From assembly GCA_959347315.1 (NCBI GenBank), contig OY365810.1, positions 20,560,081-20,624,080 of the forward strand: DNA of 64,000 bases, in the 5' to 3' direction. The notes beneath the pieces are model-generated. The model had not been told where the DNA came from and ran no database searches. It worked only from the letters and a program-made list of their open reading frames with translations. The number at the start of each line of letters is the position of its first letter. The first letter of the stretch is position 1. This DNA comes from Bimastos eiseni. Taxonomy: Eukaryota; Annelida; Clitellata; Crassiclitellata; Lumbricidae. Both the position numbers and the translations under genes were made by a program. This document shows positions 34,669 to 48,600 of this stretch, piece after piece.

Positions 34669-37600
34669 TCAGTACTTTTTAGGCTGATAGATTGGTCCTT
34701 GTGTAATGGAACCAATAGGGATTGTCTGGGTGCCATGACGACTTGACAAGATGGCTGTTGGAACACCTGGATACATGATAATGCCCGACTGCTGCTGCAA
34801 CTGATTTGCCCTCAGTCGAAACTGCTGCTGCTGCGGATGAAGAAGAGAAACCGGCTGTCAAAAAAATACACAAAGATCAAATGTCATCAAATCAAGTATG
34901 AAGTCACTGATATTTAATCCTTTGACATGTCCTTCACGGGCTCCCGGTTCAGCAGCGCATTCATTATAGGATCTCCTCTATTGTCTGGCACTGTGTCTCG
35001 GGCAATACATATGATGGCAAGACTTTCCTACTGGGAAACTCATAAACCAGATGAACTATGGTGAAGCTGGTTTTAGGAGGAGCGCCAGTACTGAAACGTG
35101 GATATGAAAACAACCGCCTGACCTTCAATCGACACCTGTTCTGTACGTGGGATCATCTTGAGGTGGTCTGAAATATACCCAGAAGACGCTTAACCAACCG
35201 ACATCCCATCAGCCGTGAAATAGTTGGCTGGGTCAACATATCTGAGCCCGCCTGCCACTGGTGACTCTTCTAGTTATATGTGGTAAATGTCTGCAACTCT
35301 GATTAAGTACTCTGCTTAAAATGACACCTAAATAGTGCATTTGAATAGCTAGTTTTGAGAGAGGCGCTATATAAATCATCAGATACGACACGATCAGCCA
35401 AAAGAAGTAACTAGATTATAACAAAATGTGGATGACTTTTTAAATGTAAGACAGTATAGCTAGTATCCTGGGTCATGCCTCCCGCTTGCCTGCCTCCCCC
35501 GTCTTCTCTGCCGACGACTTCCTCAAGATGGTGACCGAAAAAATCGCAAGTCTGCGTGCTTCAACTTCTGACGCTCCACCACCTCACTTCTCTATTGCTG
35601 AATCCAAGTTCGAAGACTTTCACCCCATCACTGAGGATGAACTTCTCAGTTCTTCAAACCAGGAGTCCTGTGAACTGGATCCGCTTCCTACGTTTGTCCT
35701 TACTAACGTTTTAGATGTCATTGCCCCGTTTCTAGTGTACATAGGTCTCTTACCGATGGACACCTCCTTGCATCTCAAAAACGGGCACTTGTCTTTCCTT
35801 CGCTTAAGAAACCCAACCTTGATGCTAATCTCTGCCAAAACTATCGACCTATCTCTAACCTTTCCTTTCTCTCTAAAACTCTTGAAAGACTCGTCTCTAT
35901 TCAGCTCCTACCTTATCTTGAACAGTCTGGGCTCCTGCCTCCCAGCCAATCTCGATTCCAAGGTCACCATTCTACCAAAACTGCCCTCTTGTCTCTCCTC
36001 TCTGACATCTACTCAGCCATCGATAAGTCACACCTATCACTGCTGGCACTTTTCGATGTTTCTTCAGCCTTCGATATGGTTGATCACGCAATCCTGCTGC
36101 AGCGTCTTGAACTATCTTGTGGCCTTTGTGGACCCCCTCTTGTCTGGTTCAAATCTTATCTCTCAGATCGTTCGCAGATGGTTGTCCTTGGTGATTCCAG
36201 AATGGCCTGGACTGGAGTAGAGTTCGGCGTCCCACAGGGCTCAGTCCTCGGCCCCATCCTGTACCTACTCTATACAGCTGACATTCCTTCCTTATTCACA
36301 AAACACCTAGCCACTGGCCACCTCTATGCTGGCGACGTCCACACTTTTGTACATGGTCATCCTGCTGCATAGCTCTCTCTGGTCGGATCAATATACTCAC
36401 TGTCACATGATCTCCACTCATGGATGTCGGACAACCGACTTAACCTTAACTCCTCTAAGACCCAACTGATCTGGTTTGGAACAAACAGCAGCTCCATAAG
36501 CTCAACCTTCCACTTCTCATGTCAATGTATCCAGATGTTACATTTGCAACTAGTGTCCGTGACTTAGGTGTCACCCTTGATAGCACCCTGTCCTTCTCAG
36601 AGCACCTCTTGCAGTTGACACGCTCATGTTACTACCACCTGAGGCGTCTGAGAGTCAACAGAAGATCTGTATCCTCTCCTGTATTCACAACAATAGTCCA
36701 TGCCTTCATCTGCTGTCGCATTGACTACTGCAATTCACTATTTGCTGGGCTCCCCAAGGCATGCTTATCTTTCCTGCAGTCTGTTATGAACTCTGCAGCC
36801 AGACTCATTGCTCGTCTCCCTCGTTACTCCCACATTTCTACCTACATGACCGACGTCCTACACTGGCTTCCAATTCCCTCTCGCATCCAATACAAAGTAC
36901 TCCTCTTTGTCCTTAGAACTCAACAGGGTAAAGCTCCTCAATATCTCTGCGACTTAATGCGAAAACCTCTGTCTGCTGTCTCCACCCGCCCTCTCTGGTC
37001 TGCGGATCAACTTGATCTTCTTGTTCCACGGGCAAGGACTGCTATGACTCAACATCGTGCCTTTGCCATCCAGAGCCCTTCTATGTGGAATGGCCTGCCT
37101 CCTATTATCCGTAGCAAGCTTTTAATCGGGCTCCCACCCGCATCCCTTCACTGCCTGAAGACTTTCTTATTTCCTCGGGGCTGTCACGCTGAGAGCGCTT
37201 CTGAATGGCTAGTACAGTAAGAAGCGCTATATAAATAACCAGATACGATATGATGAGCAAAAGCAAGTGTGCTTGCAATAGATGTGAATGAACTATGGAC
37301 CTGTTGACTGTTGCTCAAGTATGGTGTCATGTGTATTGAGCTGTTCTTGTATGCAGTCGCAGCAGAATACTGAACTTGTACGACAGGAGGCGTTGGCTGC
37401 TGCTGCTGCTGATGAACACCAAGGCTGTGAGGATTGTTTGTAGATGATATCTGTCAAAAAAGGAACAATCGTTGCCAGATGTTAACCATAAATGTGTGGC
37501 ACAGTGACAAATAGCTGTCTTTTCAAAAGAAACCCAAACCCTTGTTAATGTAAAGCAGCATTTCCCAAACTGTGTTCCACGGCACCCTAGGGTTTCGTGA

Positions 37601-39592
37601 GACTTTCAGTATGAATAAATACTCCATAGGAGGCTTCTGGTTTAACATCTGTGTATCACTTTAGAGAACTCGTATGTCGTTGTTATCAATATTTGTGTTA
37701 TTATTAATGTAATCTAGGCCCAAACCTATAATTGTCTGCATTCTCAAGCGTGTGTACCTATAGCAGCACATGTTAAGTTTTGGACAGGGTTCTGCTAAAA
37801 ATATTTGGGATCAAAAGGGTTCCATGGCCCAAAAAAATGAAAATGCTGAGCTAAAAAATTTGCAAGAGGATACACTGAAGATGGCACTGTGATGCTGATG
37901 ACGAGGATGGTAATGGGTCATTGCATAATTACGTAATGCTGAAAATGGACTGACAACTACAACGACCCATAGTCTAATATCAGGGTACAGCAATTAAGAA
38001 TAGATATCTGTTCTTTTTTACCATTGTTAAAACATTTAGAAAGCAATAACTCTATATGTCATTGATCTATATACAACAGATGTCGTATGTCGTTTTGATA
38101 CACAATCACCTCATTCCGCTACTCTTCACTTACACAATCAATTCACACAAAGATCACACAAAGAACTTAAATTCAGTGTGTGACACATCTTTACTTTATC
38201 CCTCCCTAACATCTTCACTTTATCCCTCCCTAACATCTTCACTTTATCCCTCCCTAACATCTTCACTTTATCGCTCCCTAACATCTTCACTTTATCGCTC
38301 CCTAACATCTTCACTTTATCCCTCCCTAACATCTTCACTTTATCCCTCCCTAACATCTTCACTTTATCCCTCCCTAACATCTTCACTTTATCCCTCCCTA
38401 ACATCTTCACTTTATCCCTCCCTAACATCTTCACTTTATCCCTCCCTAACATCTTCACTTTATCCCTCCCTAACATCTTCACTTTATCCCTCCCTAACAT
38501 CTTCACTTTATCGCTCCCTAACATCTTCACTTTATCCCTCCCTAACATCTTCACTTTATCCCTCCCTAACATCTTCACTTTATCGCTCCCTAACATCTTC
38601 ACTTTATCGCTCCCTAACATCTTCACTTTATCGCTCCCTAACATCTTCACTTTATCCCTCCCTAACATCTTCACTTTATCGCTCCCTAACATCTTCACTT
38701 TATCCCTCCCTAACATCTTCACTTTATCGCTCCCTAACATCTTCACTTTATCGCTCCCTAACATCTTCACTTTATCCCTCCCTAACATCTTCACTTTATC
38801 GCTCCCTAACATCTACACTTTATCCCTCCCTAACATCTTCACTTTATCCCTCCCTAACATCTTCACTTTATCGCTCCCTAACATCTTCACTTTATCCCTC
38901 CCTAACATCTTCACTTTATCCCTCCCTAACATCTTCACTTTATCCCTCCCTAACATCTTCACTTTATCCCTCCCTAACATCTTCACTTTATCCCTCCCTA
39001 ACATCTTCACTTTATCCCTCCCTAACATACATACATTGTTGAAAGTTATGTTTACACTTAACCAGAAAGTCTTTCAAATTCAGGACATGCTTCTTAGATA
39101 TTTATTGCACAGGCAACCAGTGTCCCCTTTCATCTATCATCACTAAAGGTACAGTTAACTGATGCTCTGCACAAATGCAAGAAGGGCTGCCACAACAGTG
39201 TCTCTTTACATCAGGAAATGTCAATACAAAATCGATTTTAATAGTTGCAAATTTGAAATTCATGAAAACCTTATTATACCTGTATAGATGGTAGTGTACG
39301 AGTTTGGTTGGATAAATACTGGTGTCCACCTGCATTCATTGGAAAAGTCAGACGCAGCTGTCTGTCCAATTCCTGTTGCTTCAGGGCAGCATTGATGCTT
39401 AAGTCTGGATTGTCTTTCCAATTCTGTTTCAGAATGCCAAGACATCATTTGCAAACAAAACTCCTACGATATTCTTGTGAACATGTTTACTGAGAACAGT
39501 GACATTGATTTGAGATAGTATCTATGTTGATATAACTTAATTAATATTCCTGTCTCAATGTTTTATTTCCTGCAGAATCACGCACACGCATG

Positions 39593-39637
<45 letters not shown>

Positions 39638-42600
39638 CTGCTTATGAGATTACATGCAAGTTGCATTTTCTGAACCCTGATACTTCAGATACATCATCCT
39701 CTGAACATATCATAGTGTCACTCTGGAATCAGGTGCCAAAAAATGGTTACCAAGCGCACGTGGCATCAGAAAAAATTGACAGATAATTTTTTCAGACCAA
39801 ATCAGATTTATTCAGCTCACACTTTAAATATAATAAACATTTGGATGAGGACATCAACTATTGTAGGAAAACACTTGAAAACCTCTTATACCAGTCTTGA
39901 TTATTTCAAATCACAATTCCTTTCTAATTACCATACTTCTTTTATAATTAATGCATATTCAGTTATCCACTGTTAAAGTTTCTACCGAAAAATATCTGAG
40001 ATTAGAATTTTCCTGTTGCAACTTTCAATTACTGTTAACTCTAACAGATACATGGCTCAATTCTACCACCGCTGAAATGGAAACTACTCCAAGACACCAA
40101 TTCACATATTTGTTGTATAGCTACGTCAAGCCACGCTGCCATTCCACTGACCCCAATTAAGCGAATCTTCCTTTTGGGTCTGCCGTTTGTATCCCGGACA
40201 ATTGTACTATGGTCGTAAAATAAAGGATGCATCCATAACATAATTGTATACTAATATACCCTTACCTCCTTATAAACACTTCACTGCCTCATGAACTTAT
40301 AGTCAATATTATAGTCAATATTTCAATATTATTTAAATTTGCCTTGAAAACTTAACAATAGCTGATGTGACATCATTAGGAGTATCCAGCATACCATAAA
40401 TATATGAATGTACTGTCAGTCAGTACAGTTTTCCAAACATATTTGGGATCAATGACCGCACACAGACCTAACAGCAGGAGAGAAATCAACTCATATATGA
40501 AAATGCAAAATGCTACCTGTTGCTGTTGGTTCGACGGCACAGTCATTGCTCCTAATCTGTCATCTGATTGGCTGGCTGCTGCTGCTGCCTGTTCGTCAAG
40601 AGACTGGGAGCCTTCAGGCGCCTGAGTGCAGCTGTGCATGTGCTTAGGCCAGTGTGCCTGCTGGCATGGGTAATTGCAGTAACTTGTGTTCCAACAACAG
40701 TAGAAAATGGCTTCCTTACCACAGTTGGCACACTGAAAATGTCCCATTAAACACTGTCAATCAACAGGCACATCTGAGCGATGCAGCAATCTCACAATTC
40801 TTAAGATCACAAAGTCATGTTCAGCTCACACATGCATATGTATTTAGACACATGCATATGTATTTGGACACATGCATATGTATTTAGACACAGGCATATG
40901 TATTTAGACATATGCATATGTATTTAGACACATCCACATGTATTTAGACATATGCATATGTATTTAGACACATCCACATGTATTTAGACATATGCATATG
41001 TATTTGGACACATGCACATGTATTTAAACACATGCATATGTATTTAGACATATGCATATGTATTTAGACACAAGCATATGTATTTAGACACATGCACATG
41101 TATTTGTACACATGCATATGTATTTAGACATATGCATATGTATTTAGACACATGCACATGTATTTAGACACATGCACATGTATTTGGACACAAGCATATG
41201 TATTTAGACACATGCACATGTATTTAGACATATGCACATGTATTTGGACACATGCATATGTATTTAGACACATGCACATGTATTTAGACATATGCATATG
41301 TATTTAGACACATCCACATATATTTAGACACATGCATATGTATTTAGACACATGCAAAACAGGTGAAGAAAATTAAAGTTCTAAATTTGCATAAAATTTA
41401 TCGTTTCTAAATTCTGGTGAAATTTTAAATTCTAAAGTGGTCAGGGAATGGATCTCCCTTCATGTTCAAATAGATAAATTCCTGCCAAGTGTAAATGTTT
41501 CTTTATGACTGCTTACCCATTGCTTCTTTTTAACTTCTTCTATTTCTTTCTTCTTCTCTTCTTCGAATTTCTGTCTCAGTTCAGACAGTGAGAATTCTTT
41601 ATCGTGTTCCAATGCCAACCTAAGCTCAGCCAACTGAACGTCTACAAACAAATCAATAACTCAAACGAACAATTCAAAGTGTAAAACCTATAATATTCTC
41701 AAATTCTGCTTTTATTCAAGACTCAACTTACAAGTCTTACATGTTATCCTACTGTGCTTCATAGAATCACTAAATTCAATTGAAATTTTTTGTTTTGAGT
41801 TTTTAATTTGTCTCTTCATTGAATTAACAACTAATCATGATTCAAAATAGCTGCCCATTTCTGGGGCTTTGAAATACATTCAATTCGTACTGACTTTAAA
41901 ATCAATAAAGTTCTGATAAAGTCTGTCAGAGGAAAGAAGTCAGTAATTTGTACCTGCATTATGCTTAATTTCGTTTAATTCCTGCTCATGTCTCCAATGC
42001 ATGCGATCCAACTCCAGCTGCAGTTGCTTCCTAACAGCCTACATACAACCATCAACATCTGGTACAATGAAAGCCAATCAAAGTAATATATGGCAGTGAA
42101 TATGTATAGGAAACTCAGAGAAAGGTAGCAATTTATTTTAAAACAATTTTAAAAGCATCTGAGTGCCATTTTTATTACTGCCAGAATAGGGAAATCGGCA
42201 TCAGCCAAAAAGAAGAAGAGCAGTCCCCCAGAAAACCCTGAAATGCATCCTTGGCTATGAAGTGTCACAGACTTCATGTTTCATATGAGGCAGATAGCCA
42301 GTCCTCTCCCTCCTCACAGCAAATATTCTCAATTGTGATTGAATGGGCTATGAACAGAAATCTCATGTCAGCAAATGTCTGCCGTGACAGGGATTTGAAG
42401 TTCCAACCTCATTCTAGATACAGTCCTGCATACAAACCATTAGACTACTGCACACTCCTGGGAACGACAAACATACTCACAATCTACAACATATTGTAGA
42501 TCAGCGGTTCTCAACCTTTATAGTCCTGCGACCCCCTTATATTTCCAAAGCTGTAATAAAATTGCGGTGAGTGCCGTAACCCAATCAATTGTATAGTTGA

Positions 42601-45600
42601 GTGATAGGGTTACGGCACTCACCGCAATTTTACTACCATGCATTTCACTTCTTGTCATTTTATAATCACTACACCTCATGCATAACAGCATAATCAATTG
42701 TTACTTAACAGAACAATTTATAATTTATTGTTGGTAATAATTTTATTAAATGAATCATAGTGCAAGATCTGGAGGTGGTGATAAAAGTAGGAAGAAGATG
42801 GATCAAGGTGCTGCAATTTGATGATTAGCCTATTGCAACCCAATGCCGCCATATTTTGCGTGTGCTATTTAGCGCAAACTGTTGCGTTTCAACAACAAAT
42901 TATTTCAATAAACAAAAATATAAAAAAATGACCAGGTAATGTTGACAAGAAGCCAGAAAGGTCTACAGACAATGATGACAATGACTGAACATAATATCAT
43001 CTGAATACGGAATGAGAGTGAACATCAAGAAGACGAAGGTACTGAAGATAAGTAAGAGACTACACATTGGAGGAAAAGAAATAGGACAGGTGAAAGAATT
43101 TTTATACCTATGGAGTGTGATAATAATGGATGCCAAATGCCACAGGGAAATTAAAAACAGGATTGCAATAGGAAAGGAGGCATTCTTAAAAAGGAAAGAA
43201 CTGAGAGGAAAACTTAACAGGAATCTGAAGATAAAAATGATAAAGACTCTGATATGGAGTGTGTTGTTGTACAGGTAAGAGATATGGACTATGAGAAAAG
43301 AAGACATAAGAAGATTCAAGACTTAAAATATTTGAAATGTGGACATGGAGAAAATCAGCTTGAGAAGAGGCTCAACAGCAAGAGTAGACCAAGTGGCAAC
43401 GTTGGACATCTGAACTTGCAGAAGAAGCAGAGCACTAGCAGAAGAAGTGCTAGAATAAGTCGTGTAATAGTCGGTGTAATTATCATATTAACTGAATAAA
43501 TATTGAATATGAGCAAACTACACCGACTATAGATATGCCAGAATGAAAAGTAGAAAACTACGTTAAAAACTATACTTTTTAATTTTCTGAAGGTTTTAGG
43601 CGACCCATGGCAAATCGTAAGGCAACCCCCACAGGTTGAGAACCGCTGTTGTAGATAATAAATCTTTGGCTCTTTATTTATCATTCAAAGAGCTCTACTT
43701 TTACTCTAAATTCACTTATTACTGACTGCATTGCATATTTTCAAACATTAAAGATACACAGTGTTCATCTGATTGATAGATGCATTACATCACATCACAG
43801 TGTAATCTCCTTCTTTGCCATTGTTAAGCCTTGGTCCAATCATGCGTAAAGCAATTATATTCAGATAAAGTCTTGTGCAATCTAGTTGGGAGTACTTTCA
43901 GACACTCCTTAAACTAGTGTTTGATTGACATGATTATGTACTATAAACTAACAGAACTACTAATTGAAGTTCAACATCCAATGATCACTAATTTAATAGC
44001 AGAATTAAATAAAACGAGCTCTTAATTCATTGAGAAGGAATGGGTGCCGTATGTGAGGCTGCCGCTCGTGTGTGTCTTGTATTTATGTTTAACTAATATC
44101 CATCTACCCGATATGGGTATATAGTGAGGATGCTGTACAAGAGTTAATGTTCTCCGTGAAGTTTGTCTATCTTATTTATTTTGAACTATTTGTATTATCA
44201 CTTGTATAGCAGCCTTATGCATGTGCTGTGCGCTTGCAGGCATTCTTAATATAGAATATACTTGCTTACTTATTAAAACCGCATATAAATGAATTATAAC
44301 TTAATTAACTGACGCTGCCAACTTCAGCGTTAATCACATCCTGACAGAACTCCTTCAACATGTCTCTCGTAGAATCGATAATCTGTAAACAAAGTAACAG
44401 ATTTCTCAGCCAATGCTAGTAACTACTTGCTTATGCAACTTATTTGCTATAATACTTGCTGCTTTTTATTAAAGATTCCCAACATTTGATGTTGTGATAT
44501 AGCATTAATAATAATTACATGGCTCTATAAATTAGCTTGTTTATAAGATCCAAAGATATATCACTGAATGACAGAAAAAGGTGCTATTAACTATTAAACA
44601 AGTATGGTATAATCTATCTGGAGTTTAAATATTTATTTGCAGCAAATATATCAATTAAAGTTATTAAAATATTCATTTCATCATCATTCTTTAGAAAACA
44701 ATGACATCATTCAGAAAGGTATTTTAGCTCAGCCAGAAGCAGTTATGGGCTCTCAAACATTCCATGCCTGAGCTCCCAAGGAATGGAATCGACTGCCACT
44801 CTCTCTTCCAAGCTCAAATTCACTTCCTTCCCTTAAAAAAATGGTTAAAAAATCAATCACTATTTCCCTTGGCTTTCCAGGATTTGTAGATCTAAGTGCA
44901 TATTCTACTGGCAACTGACTATCCATGCCTCATTTTGGTGTGACCCTGAGCGCTTTATAAGTATAACTAATAATAATAATAATAATAACATATGTTGTCA
45001 TGACCTTTGACCGAGATCCCATGACTTTCAATCACAGCTTAAACTACCTACTCATGACTTTTAAACTCATCCATGCATTGGGTTTATAAACGTGTGAAAT
45101 AACACATACAACCCAAGAGATAAAGAAGATGAAACTGGCAGATACCTTGTTTGTATATCTGCTGTAGTCAAATCCTTCTATGTTGAACTCAGCTGATGAT
45201 AGTCCTGAAGCTTTTGCTGTATCAGCAGAACTTGTTGCACTAATGACAGGATTGGAAATGACAGAATTCAGCAAAAGACTTTGGCACATTGCAGCAGAGC
45301 CAGTTGCCGACGACAACAACTGGCCAGAAATAGCTGCACCAAGATATTGATTCGAAGTTCCACTTACTGCTAGAACCAGGTTTCTCATAGGAAAACACGA
45401 TAAATTGGGTGATGCAGTCTGTGTTGATGTCTTTGCCAGCACAGCTGCTAGACACGGTGATCTAAAACTAACCAACAAAACACCATAGAAAAATTGAATT
45501 ACATGGTACATAGAAGCAATTTGTGTCACAACACAATGTTACTGAGTATGTGCTAAAGAATCTACTCAAGAGACAACTATTCCTAAACCAGAAAAGATGA

Positions 45601-48600
45601 TTTGCTGCTATTAGCATGTACATATAGATTCCTTGGCCAAAAATACACTCAGATCTAGACAAAACAACCGATTCCAGACGGATAGATGACCATTAAGAAT
45701 CCTTTCATTTAGTAATTATAATTAAATATGATGTGCGCAACATGTTGTATGTAGTATGTGTCATTGCATCTGTGACAGATTGTGAATGCAAACAAAACGA
45801 AACGAAATAACAACAACAACTAATAACATAAGGGTGACTAGAAGATGAGCCTGACTGTAACCTTTGCATCTTTGGCTGGGAGAAATTCTGCAGCAATGGC
45901 AATGCTTGGTCCAGACTGCCGGCCCCTGCATCCACCGTGATTCCCTTTTGGGTTGGCTCATCTCCATTGTCAGTTCTGGAGGAGACATCTGGAAGGTTCC
46001 TCATAGGCTGCTGCAGAGACTTGACATCATTGATCTTCATAGTAGTACTGCTTCCAAACGATTCTTCGATGTCATCGTCAATGACAACTACTGATGCATC
46101 GTCCTCACAATCGACCTCCATCAACAGGTCATCAGCATTCTCTTCACGGCTAGTATTTAAACATTGAACTCCTGCCAACATCTTAGTCTGCTGGACTACA
46201 ACAACAATTTGAAGGCAAAGCTACAGGACATCCAAATCAAGACACATGCAAAACACATGTAATAGGAACTTCCAAGTTGGATAATGCTTTCGATAAACAC
46301 CTTTTGATAAAGGCTACAGCTAGATGGGTATTGAGTTGTTGACCCACCTTTTTTTAGCATAGTATTAGTTCAATTAAAGACTAAGTCTGCGATTTATGAT
46401 GGTATAATAATTGAAAACCAGTAAAATAACAACTTCAGACTTTGGCTTAAAATCATCTGCATGCTTGAATCTATAAAGACATTTGTAACTCAAGCATTCC
46501 ATTTAGCGCACAACAGAATAATTCTAAAAAAATCTTTTTCGGACTCTCTTAATGCAGTCAAAGGCTGTCAATAAGCCATCTGAGAACAGTTTTAATCAGC
46601 ACTACACAGTACTCTACAGTTAAGCAATATTCGACTACACAACTTACACTTTAGAGATTATAGAAAATGGCATGCGAGTGCACTGTAGCATAATTTAACA
46701 ATAAGCAATAATGACCTACCATCTGAACTTAATTTTGTGTTTGCATCAGTTTGAGGGGACAACGAAGCAATGGCTGTGCTTGCCGTTGTTTCCGCTACGA
46801 TGGTCGTTGGTGGAGATTCAACTGACCTGGAAACAACCTAAACACAAATAAAGACCAGATCCTTTTCAGTAGCCATATGTATGCCATTTCTTACACTAGA
46901 TTTAAAGAAATCTTCAGACATCAGGACGACACAAATCATGTAGATAAATGTCAGCAAGGGATAAAAAGGTTCTGGAATTCTGTGAGTGATGTTGCCTAGT
47001 GATGCATCATGTGAAAAGAAGCAATGTTTGCTTTACTCTACTGCTAGGTCCTGGCTGATGATTGGGTAATGCTAGACTGAAGGCATTGACGACTCATTTA
47101 ATCTGCACAAAAATGCCTAACCCATCATAAAAAATTTCTAATTGTGCCTTCACACACTGACCAGTTAAATGATTTTTGCATAAACATGCTGTTTGCATGT
47201 TTGAACATGGTTTGAACATGGCTGATTGGTTTCAATTGAAAAGTCAAAATATGCTTGTTATTGCTATTTGTATATGGCACTAGTCTCTGACCATAATGCT
47301 AACGAAATATACTTGAAAAGAAACCATTCATAAATAGTGTTTGTCTGTGTAATACACCTTTAAACATAGTCTCATTTCTTAGAAGAAAGTGACAGTTTCA
47401 GAGTTTACAATGACCACAAACATATTGTTTTCAACTAGTCAAATCAGTAAAACAGAGAATGGTAGGCTAAATATGGAACACCATCATTTCCATCCATAAA
47501 TAATACAGCAATATCAGAGAGTAATAATAAAGTGAGTTAATTCAGGATAAACTTCAGGTGTGAGATTAGGACTGTGATCCAGGGGCTATCTTAGTGCATC
47601 TTGATGCTGTAGGCTCAATTGTCAGACAGAGTATACTCTACGTAGCAGATTAAGAGTTAACCAAAGCTGTATTAAGTCCTGAATATCATTGATTAGTCAT
47701 AAAATCTGTCTGTGCACTAAACTCTGCAACATAAACCAAACACAGAGCAATGGATAATACACTGGTGTGTGGAGCTGAGGAACCGAATTCGACTCCCGTA
47801 TCTCCTGTAAGGCTGACTAGTTATTCTTTTGCTAGGTGGCGATTAAATTAGAGAAATAACGTAATGATGCCTTGCAATAACTTGTCATCATTTGTTGATA
47901 TTATGTGTGTAATCATACTACGATGGGTCAGCCTGAAATCAAATGAAAATTATTATTATTGTTATTACCATTATCATTACTAAGAATGTAAATAAACTGG
48001 CAATTCCATACCATGTTACTGGCTCTTTCTTCGACATCTGAAGCCAAAGACTTGAGAATAGAAGAATCCAGTCCAGGTGGCATAATATCACGAGGACAAT
48101 CCTTGCTCAAAACATCTGACTTAACAGAGGAGTTCATTTCAACAATATTTGGCACGGAGACATCGGCAGCAATTTCTGAGGCTTCAACTGAGGCAGGCAT
48201 TGCTGCTTTCAAAGCATGCACTTCATCAGAATCTGCAAGTGAGACCAGTTTTATGTTTGATTGAGATGATGTCAAAAGGGGCATTTCAGTAACAGACAGA
48301 ATTCCATGAAGGGCATCTGCAGTTAGAACAGTGTCTGTAACGGCAGCTGATGCCTGAGCAGAGGATGATTCAAGATCTGCAGCTGATACACCACTCTCCA
48401 GAAGATGATTTTCAGTGGATAATGCATTGTCCAGACTCAATGCAGCATCAGATGAAATGGAAATGCATTGTGAAACAGCATCCAGTGCATGAGTCTGCCT
48501 TTCCTCTGGCTCACAACTAACATTGGGGCCTGGCTGTGTCTCTGCACCCTTGTTTACATCGCCTTCCAATTCATCTTTAGTGGTCAACTGAAAAGACAAA

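Larger units (their letters stand above)
34669..39423 (-). other. ZMYND8: ZMYND8 C-terminal tail exons (three)
   Basis: 39423-39280 ([20 protein letters not shown]), 37450-37301 (QQQQQ run, then [11 protein letters not shown]) and 34854-34669 ([19 protein letters not shown], ending YQPKKY and TGA). The ends join in phase 0. The first part resembles the start of the post-MYND region, but the rest is not like the vertebrate tail I know. Confidence 0.75.
42502..43648. mobile_element. hAT-type element with CAGCGGTTCTCAACC ends, holding a LINE fragment
   Basis: Perfect 8-bp duplication TTGTAGAT (42494-42501 and 43649-43656). Ends CAGCGGTTCTCAACC and GGTTGAGAACCGCTG. The interior contains a 26-nt perfect inverted repeat and, at about 42990-43490, a LINE fragment. 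Confidence 0.9.
41517..44382 (-). other. ZMYND8: ZMYND8 coiled-coil exons (three)
   Basis: 44382-44314 ([20 protein letters not shown]), 42038-41954 ([20 protein letters not shown]) and 41641-41517 ([20 protein letters not shown] ... EEVKKKQW). Heptad pattern; leads directly into the MYND finger. A 1.1-kb hAT element sits in the first intron here. Confidence 0.88.

Noticed and set aside
38056..39042. A 328-codon open frame of SLYPSLTS repeats and its minus-strand counterpart
   Set aside because: It is a 24-bp satellite, open in several frames because 24 is divisible by 3. It lies in an intron and has no coding context.
39260..40887. Several 60-120-codon frames around the MYND exon
   Set aside because: Only the minus-strand frame with [13 protein letters not shown] is real. 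The others are shadows or run into introns.
40831..41350. A CRISPR-like array
   Set aside because: The units are contiguous with no unique spacers, in a eukaryotic intron.
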